From contig NZ_CP047393.1 of NCBI RefSeq assembly GCF_009858175.1, positions 372,001-436,000 of the forward strand: 64,000 nt of DNA. The letters run 5' to 3'. Of this stretch, positions 53,973 through 61,560 are shown in pieces (positions within the stretch are counted from its first letter, which is position 1; every line of letters starts with the position of its first letter). Origin of the DNA: Pontibacillus sp. HMF3514 (GTDB taxonomy: Bacteria; Bacillota; Bacilli; Bacillales; BH030062). The notes under the pieces are model-generated. The model had not been told where the DNA came from. It was given only the letters and a program-made list of their open reading frames with translations, and ran no database searches. A program made the translations under genes and the position numbers.

Positions 53973-54242
53973 ATGGCCGTTCAAAAGTCGACAGACAGTT
54001 CCAGTTTAGCAGAAGTTATTGATCGTATTCTTGATAAAGGTGTTGTCATTGATGCATTCGCTCGTGTTTCTGTTGTAGGTATTGAGTTAGTGACAGTCGA
54101 AGCACGTGTTGTTATTGCAAGTGTTGATACCTGGTTACGTTATGCAGAAGCTGTTGGTTTACTGAGAGATGAAGTTGAAGAAGAAGGACTTGGAGGAAGA
54201 ATCTCAGGTCAACAAAACGAACGCAGTCAATTTAGCAATTAA
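53973..54242 (+). CDS. gvpA: Gas vesicle structural protein GvpA/GvpB
   Basis: Main shell protein of the gas-filled vesicle. 89 residues. Almost invariant core: [40 protein letters not shown] and [14 protein letters not shown]. The C-terminal tail is variable. ATG 53973 is chosen, 7 bases after AGGAG; an ATG at 53967 is too close. Only one true GvpA gene is found, while P. megaterium has gvpA and gvpB. Confidence 0.96.
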   Translation: MAVQKSTDSSSLAEVIDRILDKGVVIDAFARVSVVGIELVTVEARVVIASVDTWLRYAEAVGLLRDEVEEEGLGGRISGQQNERSQFSN

Positions 54243-54306
54243 ATCTAAGGGGTCAGAAATCATTCTGGCTCCTCCTATATAAAAATTGTAAAGGGTGAGG
54301 GTGGTC

Positions 54307-54576
54307 GTGAAGATCATGAAGATCATGGATACAGTAAGCCAATTTTTCAATGAACATATAGCTCCTCCCCATAAGATCATTTCAGTTGAAAAGCAAGATG
54401 AGGAAGAGGGATGGAGAATAACATTAGAAGTTATTGAAGAAAGGGATTATATGAAGAAATACGCTCAGGATGAAATGGTTGGACTATATGAAGTCTATAT
54501 CGATGAAGAAATGGAAATTACAGGTTTTTCTAGGTTAAGTTTACGTTACCGAAGTGACCTTGAGGAACAATCGTAG
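54307..54576 (+). CDS. gvpR: Gas vesicle protein GvpR (GvpO family)
   Basis: About 89 residues. The pattern EEGWRITLEVIEERDYMKKY followed by VGLYEVYIDEEMEITGFSRL and LRYRSD matches the GvpO domain, an accessory or regulatory factor for vesicle production. The start is uncertain: GTG 54307 or ATG 54316 follow GGGTGAGGGTGG. It holds the place of gvpR between gvpB and gvpN in P. megaterium. Confidence 0.85.
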   Translation: MKIMKIMDTVSQFFNEHIAPPHKIISVEKQDEEEGWRITLEVIEERDYMKKYAQDEMVGLYEVYIDEEMEITGFSRLSLRYRSDLEEQS

Positions 54577-54594
54577 TTTCGGAGGACATTGGAA

Positions 54595-55488
54595 ATGAAT
54601 GAATTGAGAGAAGGATATGACCAGTTTCATCAGGGGATAATGAACCGTTCTTTACGATATCTTTCCATAGGGTATCCCATACACTTTACTGGCCCTTCAG
54701 GGGTTGGTAAAACAACATTAGCCATACATATTGCCAAGCAGCTTGATAGACCAATTATGTTTATAAGTGGCAATAAAGAGATGTCCAATGAAGATCTTAT
54801 AGGTGCCTTTAATGGATACACAAGGCAAAAGACGAAAGATAACTTTGTGAGATCTGTGTATAAAGAAGAAGAAAATCTATCAGAGTCTTGGAATGAAGGG
54901 AGACTCTATGAAGCCGTGAAGAATGGGTACACCCTTGTGTATGACGAATTTACTCGATCTCAACCTGAAACGAATAATCTCTTCCTTTCTATTTTAGAAG
55001 AAAACATTCTTCCGCTTTACGGAACGAAGCGTACTGAGTCTTATATAAATGTTCACCCAGAGTTTTCAATTATTTTCACAAGTAATCCATCTGAATATGC
55101 AGGTGTATTTCGGTCTCAGGATGCCTTGTTAGATCGTATGGTCACGATCCCGATTGAAAATTTAGATCAACAAACGGAAGTGGCAACGGTTCAAAGGAAA
55201 ACGCAAATATCTAAAGCAGAGGCAAAAGCTATTGTGTCATTTGTAAACAGCGTAAGAAGTCTTTGTCCTATTAAGGAACAAGTATCTGGTCTAAGCTTAA
55301 GAGCTTCCTTAAAGATTGCTGAAATATCTAAGCGGTACGAGATACCAATCCAAGGGGATCATAAGGAGTTTCTAATGCTTTGCTTTGATATAACTTGGTT
55401 TCCGTTACAATCTTGTGTTAAAAAATCCTATCAGGAAAAGATGAAAAGCAAACTGATTACTGAGATCAAGAAGGTTAGAACGGAGTGA
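54595..55488 (+). CDS. gvpN: Gas vesicle AAA ATPase GvpN
   Basis: 297 residues, MoxR-like AAA+ ATPase. Walker A is GPSGVGKTT (about residues 36-44), Walker B LVYDEFTRSQPETNN, sensor 1 FSIIFTSNPSEYAG, and an arginine finger region DRMVTIPI. It acts in vesicle enlargement. ATG 54595 with GGAGG nine bases before. The stop overlaps the gvpF leader. Confidence 0.94.
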   Translation: MNELREGYDQFHQGIMNRSLRYLSIGYPIHFTGPSGVGKTTLAIHIAKQLDRPIMFISGNKEMSNEDLIGAFNGYTRQKTKDNFVRSVYKEEENLSESWNEGRLYEAVKNGYTLVYDEFTRSQPETNNLFLSILEENILPLYGTKRTESYINVHPEFSIIFTSNPSEYAGVFRSQDALLDRMVTIPIENLDQQTEVATVQRKTQISKAEAKAIVSFVNSVRSLCPIKEQVSGLSLRASLKIAEISKRYEIPIQGDHKEFLMLCFDITWFPLQSCVKKSYQEKMKSKLITEIKKVRTE

Positions 55489-55493
55489 ATGTA

Positions 55494-56258
55494 ATGAGCG
55501 AAGAAACAGGAATCTATATATTTTGCGGGATTCAGAACAACCATGATAACCATTTTGGAACGATTCATTTTGAAGGAGAGGAACGTTCCATTTTCACCAT
55601 ACATTACAATGATGCAGCCATGGTTGCTACTGAAGTTCCGATGAAGATCTATCATCCGAATAAAGAAAACTTAATGATGCACCAACAAGTCATTTCTTCT
55701 GTGATGGAAAAAGAGGATACAGTAATTCCGATAAGCTTTGGGAATGTTTTTCAAACGAATGATGACGTTTTAAAGCTACTTGAAAATCTTTATCCCCAAT
55801 TTAGTCAACTCTTTCCTAAGGTGAAAGGAAAGATAGAAGTCGGATTGAAGGTTGTTGGAAAAAAGGAATGGTTAGAAGAAGAAATTCATAAAAATCCACA
55901 AGTTCAGGATAAGAAACAAACAGTACAAGAAAAATCAAAAAATGCCGGTTTTTATGATCGGATCCAGCTTGGAGAAATGGCTCAGAAGTTTTTTAAGACG
56001 ATACAACAGGATGTCCAATCAGACATTCATGATGCATTAACTGTAATGGCTGAGTCCTCACAATTGAACGAACCAATTGGAGAGAAAATGTTATTAAATG
56101 CAGCTTATTTAATTGATCGTGAGCAAGAAAAGAATTTTGATGAAAAAGTAAATGAGCTCCATGAAAAATGGAAAGACAAAGTAGATTTTAAATACACTGG
56201 TCCTTGGCCCGCGTACAATTTTATTAATATTCAACTGAAAGTGGAGGAAACTTCATGA
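55494..56258 (+). CDS. gvpF: Gas vesicle protein GvpF (GvpL/GvpF family)
   Basis: 254 residues. Typical GvpL/F layout: N-terminal YIFCGIQNNHD, middle VIPISFGNVF, conserved end YTGPWPAYNFINI. GvpF binds GvpA and supports early assembly. ATG 55494 with GGAG; stop overlaps the start of gvpG by four bases (ATGA). Confidence 0.93.
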   Translation: MSEETGIYIFCGIQNNHDNHFGTIHFEGEERSIFTIHYNDAAMVATEVPMKIYHPNKENLMMHQQVISSVMEKEDTVIPISFGNVFQTNDDVLKLLENLYPQFSQLFPKVKGKIEVGLKVVGKKEWLEEEIHKNPQVQDKKQTVQEKSKNAGFYDRIQLGEMAQKFFKTIQQDVQSDIHDALTVMAESSQLNEPIGEKMLLNAAYLIDREQEKNFDEKVNELHEKWKDKVDFKYTGPWPAYNFINIQLKVEETS

Positions 56259-56506
56259 TTCATAAACTGTTCACTTCCCCTTTAAATTTGGTTGTCAAAA
56301 TTGGAGAGCAAGTAAAAGAAGAAGTGGATAAGGAATTATATGACCTGGATCAAATTCAAAAAAAACTCATTCACCTTCAAATGATGTATGAGTTAGAAGA
56401 AGTATCAGAAGAAGTCTACAAAGCACAGGAAAGTGAATTACTAGCAAGATACGAAATGGCCAAGAAACGAGAAATGGAACAATGGGAAGACCTAACCCAA
56501 CGCTAA
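56255..56506 (+). CDS. gvpG: Gas vesicle protein GvpG
   Basis: 83 residues, helical. Characteristic KLFTSPLNLVVKIGEQVKEE start and the pattern YDLDQIQKKLIHLQMMYELE, with YKAQESELLARYE. Minor assembly protein. GTGGAGG before ATG, coupled to gvpF. Confidence 0.93.
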   Translation: MIHKLFTSPLNLVVKIGEQVKEEVDKELYDLDQIQKKLIHLQMMYELEEVSEEVYKAQESELLARYEMAKKREMEQWEDLTQR

Positions 56507-56523
56507 AAAGTGAGGAAGAAAAC

Positions 56524-57327
56524 ATGTCAAAGCTTTTCTATTTATACGGAATCATCCCTCAACATGAAAAGAAAGAAGCTCAATTGCCATCACTTAAGGG
56601 GCTAGATGATAAACACGACGTGTACTTGTTGCCGTTTGGAGAAATCGTAGCTGTCGGTTGCAACCTAGATGATCAGGAATATGGTGAGGATCAACTTCAC
56701 GAAAAAACCAACCAAATGGAATGGGTGCAAGATAAAGCTTATCATCATCACAATGTATTACTTACGATCAGAGAGCATTTTACTGTTATTCCAATGAAGT
56801 TTTGTACGATTTATTCGAGTGAAGCAAGTTTAAAGCATATGCTCGAAAATCAACATGAGAATTTGGTGAACCAATTATCCTCGTTAGAAAATAAAGAGGA
56901 ATGGAATCTTAAAATATATTGTGACTCGGTTAAGTTTAAAGAACAAGTAGAAGCTCACAATTTCAACATAGAGGCGAAAAAAGAGGAGCTTTCCCAAATG
57001 TCTCCTGGAAGACAGTATCTAGAAAAGAGAAAGCTTGAGCAACTCATTAATGAAGAAGTTCAAAAAGAACAACAAGCCTTTTGTTCTGAGTTTCATCAAG
57101 AACTGGAAAGCTATTCTCATAATAGTACAGTAAAGAAAAACTGGAATAAAGATGTTACAGGCAGAACCGAAGATATGTGTTGGAATAGTGCCTATCTATT
57201 CTCGACGAACAATATAGACCATGTGTTGAAAAGAATTACAGAATTAAAATCTGAATCAGCCCAACAAGGATGGGAAATTGAAGCTACAGGACCTTGGCCT
57301 GCCTATCATTTTGCAAATCTATCTTAA
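56524..57327 (+). CDS. gvpL: Gas vesicle protein GvpL (GvpL/GvpF family)
   Basis: 267 residues, paralogue of GvpF. KLFYLYGIIPQHEKKE, FTVIPMKFCTIYSS, GRQYLEKRKLEQL and the end TGPWPAYHFANLS identify it. It links vesicle proteins in the assembly complex. Start ATG 56524 with GAGGAAG; the frame runs back into gvpG but without another good start. Confidence 0.94.
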   Translation: MSKLFYLYGIIPQHEKKEAQLPSLKGLDDKHDVYLLPFGEIVAVGCNLDDQEYGEDQLHEKTNQMEWVQDKAYHHHNVLLTIREHFTVIPMKFCTIYSSEASLKHMLENQHENLVNQLSSLENKEEWNLKIYCDSVKFKEQVEAHNFNIEAKKEELSQMSPGRQYLEKRKLEQLINEEVQKEQQAFCSEFHQELESYSHNSTVKKNWNKDVTGRTEDMCWNSAYLFSTNNIDHVLKRITELKSESAQQGWEIEATGPWPAYHFANLS

Positions 57328-57342
57328 AGAGAGGCAAATATT

Positions 57343-57603
57343 ATGTCCCATAGAGAAAACTTTGAAAATCGAGATATTGCATTGATAGATATTTTGGATA
57401 CTGTACTTGATAAGGGTGTAGCCATTAAGGGAGATATCATTATTTCAATAGCAGATATAGATCTAGTCTACCTTGATCTGCGCGTTTTGATCTCAGCAGT
57501 AGAAACACTTGTTCAGTCCGATGAGTCAATAGCTAATCACCTATCTTCTAAGCAATTTGATCATGAGAAGGAGGAATTGGAGTATGCCACTGAGCGATCT
57601 TGA
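57343..57603 (+). CDS. gvpS: GvpA-like gas vesicle protein GvpS
   Basis: 86 residues with the GvpA-like core IALIDILDTVLDKGVAIKGD and ISIADIDLVYLDLRVLISAV. It is more divergent than GvpA and lacks the usual aromatic DTWLRYAEA part, as expected for a minor shell-like protein. Overlaps gvpK by 20 bases. Confidence 0.92.
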   Translation: MSHRENFENRDIALIDILDTVLDKGVAIKGDIIISIADIDLVYLDLRVLISAVETLVQSDESIANHLSSKQFDHEKEELEYATERS

Positions 57604-57883
57604 ACAGAAACCTCCAACATCCGGTAGGATCAACTTAGATCCAGATAAAGCAGAACAAGGGTTGGGGCAACTAGTCCTTACAGTAATTGAACTTTTAAGG
57701 CAATTAGTTGAACGTCATGCCATTCGGCGAGTTGATGGCGGAACTCTTTCAGAAGAAGAAATTGAAAAGCTTGGCGTAGCTTTAATGAATTTAGAGGTTA
57801 AGATGGATGAATTGAAAGACATTTTCCAATTAGAAGATGAAGATTTAAATATTGACCTGGGTCCTTTGGGTAATTTGCTTTAA
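57584..57883 (+). CDS. gvpK: Gas vesicle protein GvpK
   Basis: 99 residues. PPTSGRINLDPDKAEQGLGQ at the start and LVLTVIELLRQLVERHAIRR, then GTLSEEEIEKLGVALMNLE, are the conserved GvpK motifs. Start ATG 57584 with AAGGAGG inside gvpS. Accessory assembly protein. Confidence 0.95.
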   Translation: MPLSDLEQKPPTSGRINLDPDKAEQGLGQLVLTVIELLRQLVERHAIRRVDGGTLSEEEIEKLGVALMNLEVKMDELKDIFQLEDEDLNIDLGPLGNLL

Positions 57884-57900
57884 AAGGAGTGGATTCACAA

Positions 57901-58200
57901 ATGAGTATTGAACACCCCACTCAGTCGAGCAGTATCGTAGATGTTTTAGAAACGGTTTTAGATAAAGGTGTAGTCATTGCTGGAGATGTGAAAGTTAACT
58001 TAGCTGATGTTGAATTATTGACGATTAAAATAAGGTTGATTATTGCTTCAGTAGATAAGGCGAAAGAGATTGGTATGGATTGGTGGGAAACTGATCCTTA
58101 TTTAAGCTCCAAAGCAGCTAATCAAAATCAAAAAGAGCTAGAAGAGGAAAATAATCAACTTAAGAAGCGCATCGAACAGCTTGAAGAAAAAATGGAATAA
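57901..58200 (+). CDS. gvpJ: GvpA-like gas vesicle protein GvpJ
   Basis: 99 residues. GvpA-like core SSIVDVLETVLDKGVVIAGD and VNLADVELLTIKIRLIIASV, then DWWETDPYL and a Glu/Lys coiled tail. The W-rich segment is typical of GvpJ, a tip or minor shell protein. AAAGGAG before ATG 57901. Confidence 0.94.
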   Translation: MSIEHPTQSSSIVDVLETVLDKGVVIAGDVKVNLADVELLTIKIRLIIASVDKAKEIGMDWWETDPYLSSKAANQNQKELEEENNQLKKRIEQLEEKME

Positions 58201-58237
58201 CAAATTAAAAGGTATTAATTTGAAGGGAGAAATAAAG

Positions 58238-58603
58238 ATGACAAAACAACAAGAAAGCGTAAACCAAACTACAAAAACGATTAGTAAAACTGGTGTTTTA
58301 ACTGGAACGATTATTGGGAGTGTTGTAGGTGCAACAGCAAGCTTACTTCTTGCACCTAAAGGTGGAAAAGAACTTAGAAAAGATTTATCCCAACAGTCTA
58401 AGGTTGTATTAGATAAGAGTAAGGATTTAAAGGATCGTACTAGTGAGAAATCAAAAAAGTTACTGAATCCGTGTGAGAATAAAGATGAAACTACCGGAGA
58501 AGAAACGAATGAACATGAACTTTCTACCATGAATCATGATCCATTTCCAGTTGAATTGAGCGAAGTCCCACCAGCAAACTTAGAGGAAGAGGATCGTAAA
58601 TAG
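58238..58603 (+). CDS. GvpT-like YtxH-domain protein, first copy
   Basis: 121 residues. A short polar N terminus, then TGTIIGSVVGATASLLLAPK, a glycine-rich membrane segment typical of YtxH proteins, GGKELRKDLSQQS and a Lys-rich coil ending in LNPC. The tail is acidic. It holds the position of gvpT. AAGGGAG before ATG. A second copy (58746-59084) is very similar through about 80 residues. Confidence 0.82.
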   Translation: MTKQQESVNQTTKTISKTGVLTGTIIGSVVGATASLLLAPKGGKELRKDLSQQSKVVLDKSKDLKDRTSEKSKKLLNPCENKDETTGEETNEHELSTMNHDPFPVELSEVPPANLEEEDRK

Positions 58604-58615
58604 GTGTCTGTCACC
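58603..58615 (+). repeat. GGTGTCTGTCACC intergenic motif
   Basis: This 13-base motif starts on the last base of the first gvpT-like stop codon. Related sequence GGGCCTGTCACC lies at 59102-59113 after the second gvpT-like gene, where GGTGCCT (59088-59094) and AGGCACC (59127-59133) also pair. Such words are scattered in many bacillar genomes. Confidence 0.4.
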
Positions 58616-58643
58616 CCTGTTATTAAATTAAACTTTTCACCTA

Positions 58644-58670
58644 GTTTTACTCTCTCGTATCAAAGGGTAA
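58644..58670 (+). promoter_or_regulatory. Second candidate sigma-B promoter, before gvpT-like copy 2
   Basis: GTTTTA, 15 bases, GGGTAA, preceded by CTTTTCACCTA (58633-58643). Mirrors 53260-53297 in sequence and spacing. Confidence 0.65.
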
Positions 58671-58745
58671 TGAAAAGAATATCACCATTTAAATATTGTT
58701 TAAATAAAGCAAAATTATACGTAATAATAGAAGGGAGAAATAAAC

Positions 58746-59084
58746 ATGACAACTAAACAAAAGAATTTAGCACCGGAAACAAAAGCGACAAGTAAAAGAG
58801 GGATCGTAACAGGTACCATTATTGGAAGTGTTGTGGGAGCCACAGCAAGCCTTCTTCTTGCTCCAAAAGGTGGTAAGGAACTGAGACAAGATCTATCACA
58901 GCAATCTAAGGTTGCCTTAGATAAAGGAAAAGATTTAAAGGATCGTACATCTGAAAAATCTAAGAAGTTCTTAAACCCTTGCGATAGTAACGAAGAAAAA
59001 AATGAATATAAAAAAACGCAGGATGTCCAAGATCCATTGCCTGCTGAAGATCAAGAAACTCCTCCGGTAAGTGAACAGAAGTAA
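58746..59084 (+). CDS. GvpT-like YtxH-domain protein, second copy
   Basis: 112 residues. Shares TGTIIGSVVGATASLLLAPK, GGKELRQDLSQQSKVALDKG and KDLKDRTSEKSKKFLNPC with copy 1, with a different acidic tail. A recent tandem duplication is likely. It has its own candidate sigma-B promoter, so it can be made apart from the vesicle operon. Stress-related YtxH proteins are also membrane-anchored; whether this one works in vesicles or stress is unknown. Confidence 0.8.
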   Translation: MTTKQKNLAPETKATSKRGIVTGTIIGSVVGATASLLLAPKGGKELRQDLSQQSKVALDKGKDLKDRTSEKSKKFLNPCDSNEEKNEYKKTQDVQDPLPAEDQETPPVSEQK

Positions 59085-59139
59085 ATGGGTGCCTTAATTA
59101 GGGGCCTGTCACCACCCGCTTAAAGCAGGCACCTAAAGC

Positions 59140-59192
59140 AAAAAGAAGCATACTCACCACGTAAAGGTTACGGTGAGTATGCTTCTTTTTTT
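59140..59192 (+). terminator. Terminator of the gas vesicle region
   Basis: AAAAAGAAGCATACTCACC and GGTGAGTATGCTTCTTTTTTT form a long stem with a clear T-run. Confidence 0.9.
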
Positions 59193-59333
59193 ATAAGTTT
59201 AGGAGGAAATTTTTACATAAAATTTAACAAGCAATCTATTGCGCCCTCCCCCTATTATTGTAGTATAGTTAGAATAGACAAAATTTTTCAACAAAATGAA
59301 GAAGGATTGTTGTGTTAGGAGGAATTGAAACGA

Positions 59334-60293
59334 ATGACCCAGCAAACGTTTATCTACAATTCAAAGTTACATGATTTGTTTCAGAATATCCAAAAAGTAA
59401 TGATTGGAAAAAGCGAAGTGACAACCCTTAGTATCGTGGCGTTATTAGCCAGAGGGCATGTACTACTTGAAGACGTTCCGGGAGTAGGAAAGACGATGCT
59501 TGTAAAAGCGTTGTCTAAATCTGTAGATTCTGAGTTTAAGCGAATTCAATTCACGCCAGATTTACTTCCTTCAGATGTAACGGGTGTGTCTATATATAAT
59601 CCGAAAGAATTAGAATTTGAATTTCGACCAGGTCCCATTTTAGGGAACATTGTTTTAGCGGATGAAATTAACCGTACCTCCCCTAAGACCCAGTCCTCGT
59701 TACTAGAGGGGATGGAAGAAGGAAGCATTACGGTAGATGGATTAACGGTTCCTTTGAAGAATCCTTTCTTTGTTATGGCGACGCAAAACCCAATTGAATA
59801 TGAAGGAACGTACCCATTACCAGAGGCACAGCTTGATCGTTTCCTATTAAAGCTAAGCATGGGTTACCCGACAGAAAAAGAAGAAATGCAAATGTTGAAC
59901 AATGTATCTAGAAGCCACCCTATTCATGCATTAGAAGCTGTGATGTCGCAGGAAGACCTTATTGACTGCCAACAGCAGGTTGATGAGGTATATATCGATC
60001 AGAATGTTCAGCGATATATCATCGATATTGTGACGAAGACTAGAAATCATGAATCGACATACTTAGGTGTAAGCCCGCGTGGTTCGATTGCGTTAATGAA
60101 AGCAGCTAAAGCGTATGCGTTCATACATGACCGTGATTATGTATTACCGGATGATGTTAAATACTTAGCTCCGTTCGTGTTAGCGCACCGTATTATTTTA
60201 ACGTCAGAGGCAAAATTTGAAGGGGTAACAGCTTTAGGATTAATTCAAGAACTCTTAGAGAAAACTTCAATACCTGTACGCAGGGAAAAATAA
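59334..60293 (+). CDS. MoxR family AAA ATPase (YeaC type)
   Basis: About 319 residues. Walker A VPGVGKTM, Walker B VLADEINRTSPKTQSSLLEG, sensor FFVMATQNPIEYEGTYPLP and arginine-finger DRFLLKLSMGYPT. MoxR ATPases act as chaperones, usually with a neighbouring DUF58 protein. Start ATG 59334 after AGGAGG. First of the three-gene yeaC-yeaD-yebA-like operon that in B. subtilis precedes guaA. Confidence 0.93.
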   Translation: MTQQTFIYNSKLHDLFQNIQKVMIGKSEVTTLSIVALLARGHVLLEDVPGVGKTMLVKALSKSVDSEFKRIQFTPDLLPSDVTGVSIYNPKELEFEFRPGPILGNIVLADEINRTSPKTQSSLLEGMEEGSITVDGLTVPLKNPFFVMATQNPIEYEGTYPLPEAQLDRFLLKLSMGYPTEKEEMQMLNNVSRSHPIHALEAVMSQEDLIDCQQQVDEVYIDQNVQRYIIDIVTKTRNHESTYLGVSPRGSIALMKAAKAYAFIHDRDYVLPDDVKYLAPFVLAHRIILTSEAKFEGVTALGLIQELLEKTSIPVRREK

Positions 60294-60294
60294 C

Positions 60295-61560
60295 ATGAAG
60301 AAATACTTATCACTCATTGGAAAGCTGTTATTCATTGGTGTACTGTTTGGCGTTCTTTATGCCTACGCCATGTTTCAAGGAGGCTTTGTGAGCTGGTTTC
60401 TATTCTATGCCATGCTTCCATTTATCCTCTACATGATCTGCATCATTTTTTATCCCCTTTCAAGATGGAAGATCACAAGGTCGATGTCCAAATCGATATT
60501 ACAATCAGGTGATTCCGTAACAGCCTATCTCACTATCAGAAGAAAGCTTCCTTTCCCTTTGTATTACTGTATCATTGAGGAATATGTGCCGGAATCTTTA
60601 GAAAGAAAAGGGAGTAGGTCGGAAACCTATCAATACATGAGCAACCCGAGTGCTTTATCTAATAAACAAAAAGTGAAGAGCGTTGCTTTTCCTTGGTTTA
60701 AGAGAAATATTGAATTCCGATATGAATTTTCACAGGTTCCGAGAGGCGAGCACCATTTTCATACGATCCGTGTACGTACAGGGGACTTATTAGGTTTTGT
60801 TAAGAAACAGGCTTATTTTACTGTCCCAAGTAACATCCTAGTATATCCACATCGCCGAAAAGTGCAAATAAGTAAACGCGTAAACAGTTTTGAAGAGGGG
60901 GCGGCACCTTCTTTTTCTCCTGCCAAACGTGATACAACGGTCGTAACAGGTGTTCGAGAATATATGCCAGGTGACAAATTCGCTTGGATTGATTGGAAAA
61001 CAACGGCAAAGAAAAATGCTGTTATGACAAAAGAGTTTGAACAACAGAAAAGCTCAGATATCCTGCTCGTGTTAGATGCAGAGGAAAGTGATGAGGATAA
61101 GCGCCTTGCTTTTGAAGGGTGTGTAGAACTGTCTGCATCGTTAATTCATGCTTATAAAGGTATGTCTTCTCAATTGGCGTTTCTATCATTAGGCAAAGAG
61201 CCTCGTTATTTTCCGTTTACAAAAGATTCGGATCAGCAGATTTTCATGAATCAACATTTAGCACGCATTGAACCTGATGGAAAAGTGCCTTTTGCGGATG
61301 CGATATTAAGACAACAACAATCGATGCCGAATAATTTAATTGTCATGCTTGTCACACGCAAGATAACCGTGCATTTAAAGTCATCTGTTATCCGTCTAAA
61401 GCAAAACAATGCCAGGGTGGTATTGTTTCTAATTGATTCGCATGAACGAATTACTGGCCCTGAAGAACAACTGCTTCGAGAGTTAACGATAAGTGGCGTT
61501 GTCGTGAATGTTTTGACAGAGTCACAAATGACACAGCAACAATTTGAGGTGAACACATAA
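60295..61560 (+). CDS. DUF58 domain protein (YeaD type)
   Basis: 421 residues. Two N-terminal membrane segments; DUF58 signature VREYMPGDKFAWIDWKTTAK in the middle, then a von Willebrand A-like fold (DILLVLDAEESDED). Partner of the MoxR ATPase; may help assembly of the transglutaminase-like protein. ATG one base after the previous stop; its stop overlaps the next start (TAATG). Confidence 0.9.
   Translation: MKKYLSLIGKLLFIGVLFGVLYAYAMFQGGFVSWFLFYAMLPFILYMICIIFYPLSRWKITRSMSKSILQSGDSVTAYLTIRRKLPFPLYYCIIEEYVPESLERKGSRSETYQYMSNPSALSNKQKVKSVAFPWFKRNIEFRYEFSQVPRGEHHFHTIRVRTGDLLGFVKKQAYFTVPSNILVYPHRRKVQISKRVNSFEEGAAPSFSPAKRDTTVVTGVREYMPGDKFAWIDWKTTAKKNAVMTKEFEQQKSSDILLVLDAEESDEDKRLAFEGCVELSASLIHAYKGMSSQLAFLSLGKEPRYFPFTKDSDQQIFMNQHLARIEPDGKVPFADAILRQQQSMPNNLIVMLVTRKITVHLKSSVIRLKQNNARVVLFLIDSHERITGPEEQLLRELTISGVVVNVLTESQMTQQQFEVNT

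Noticed and set aside
58138-58530. 130-codon minus-strand frame over gvpJ and the first gvpT-like gene
   Set aside because: Phe/Ser-rich antisense of Lys/Glu-rich coding sequence; typical shadow.
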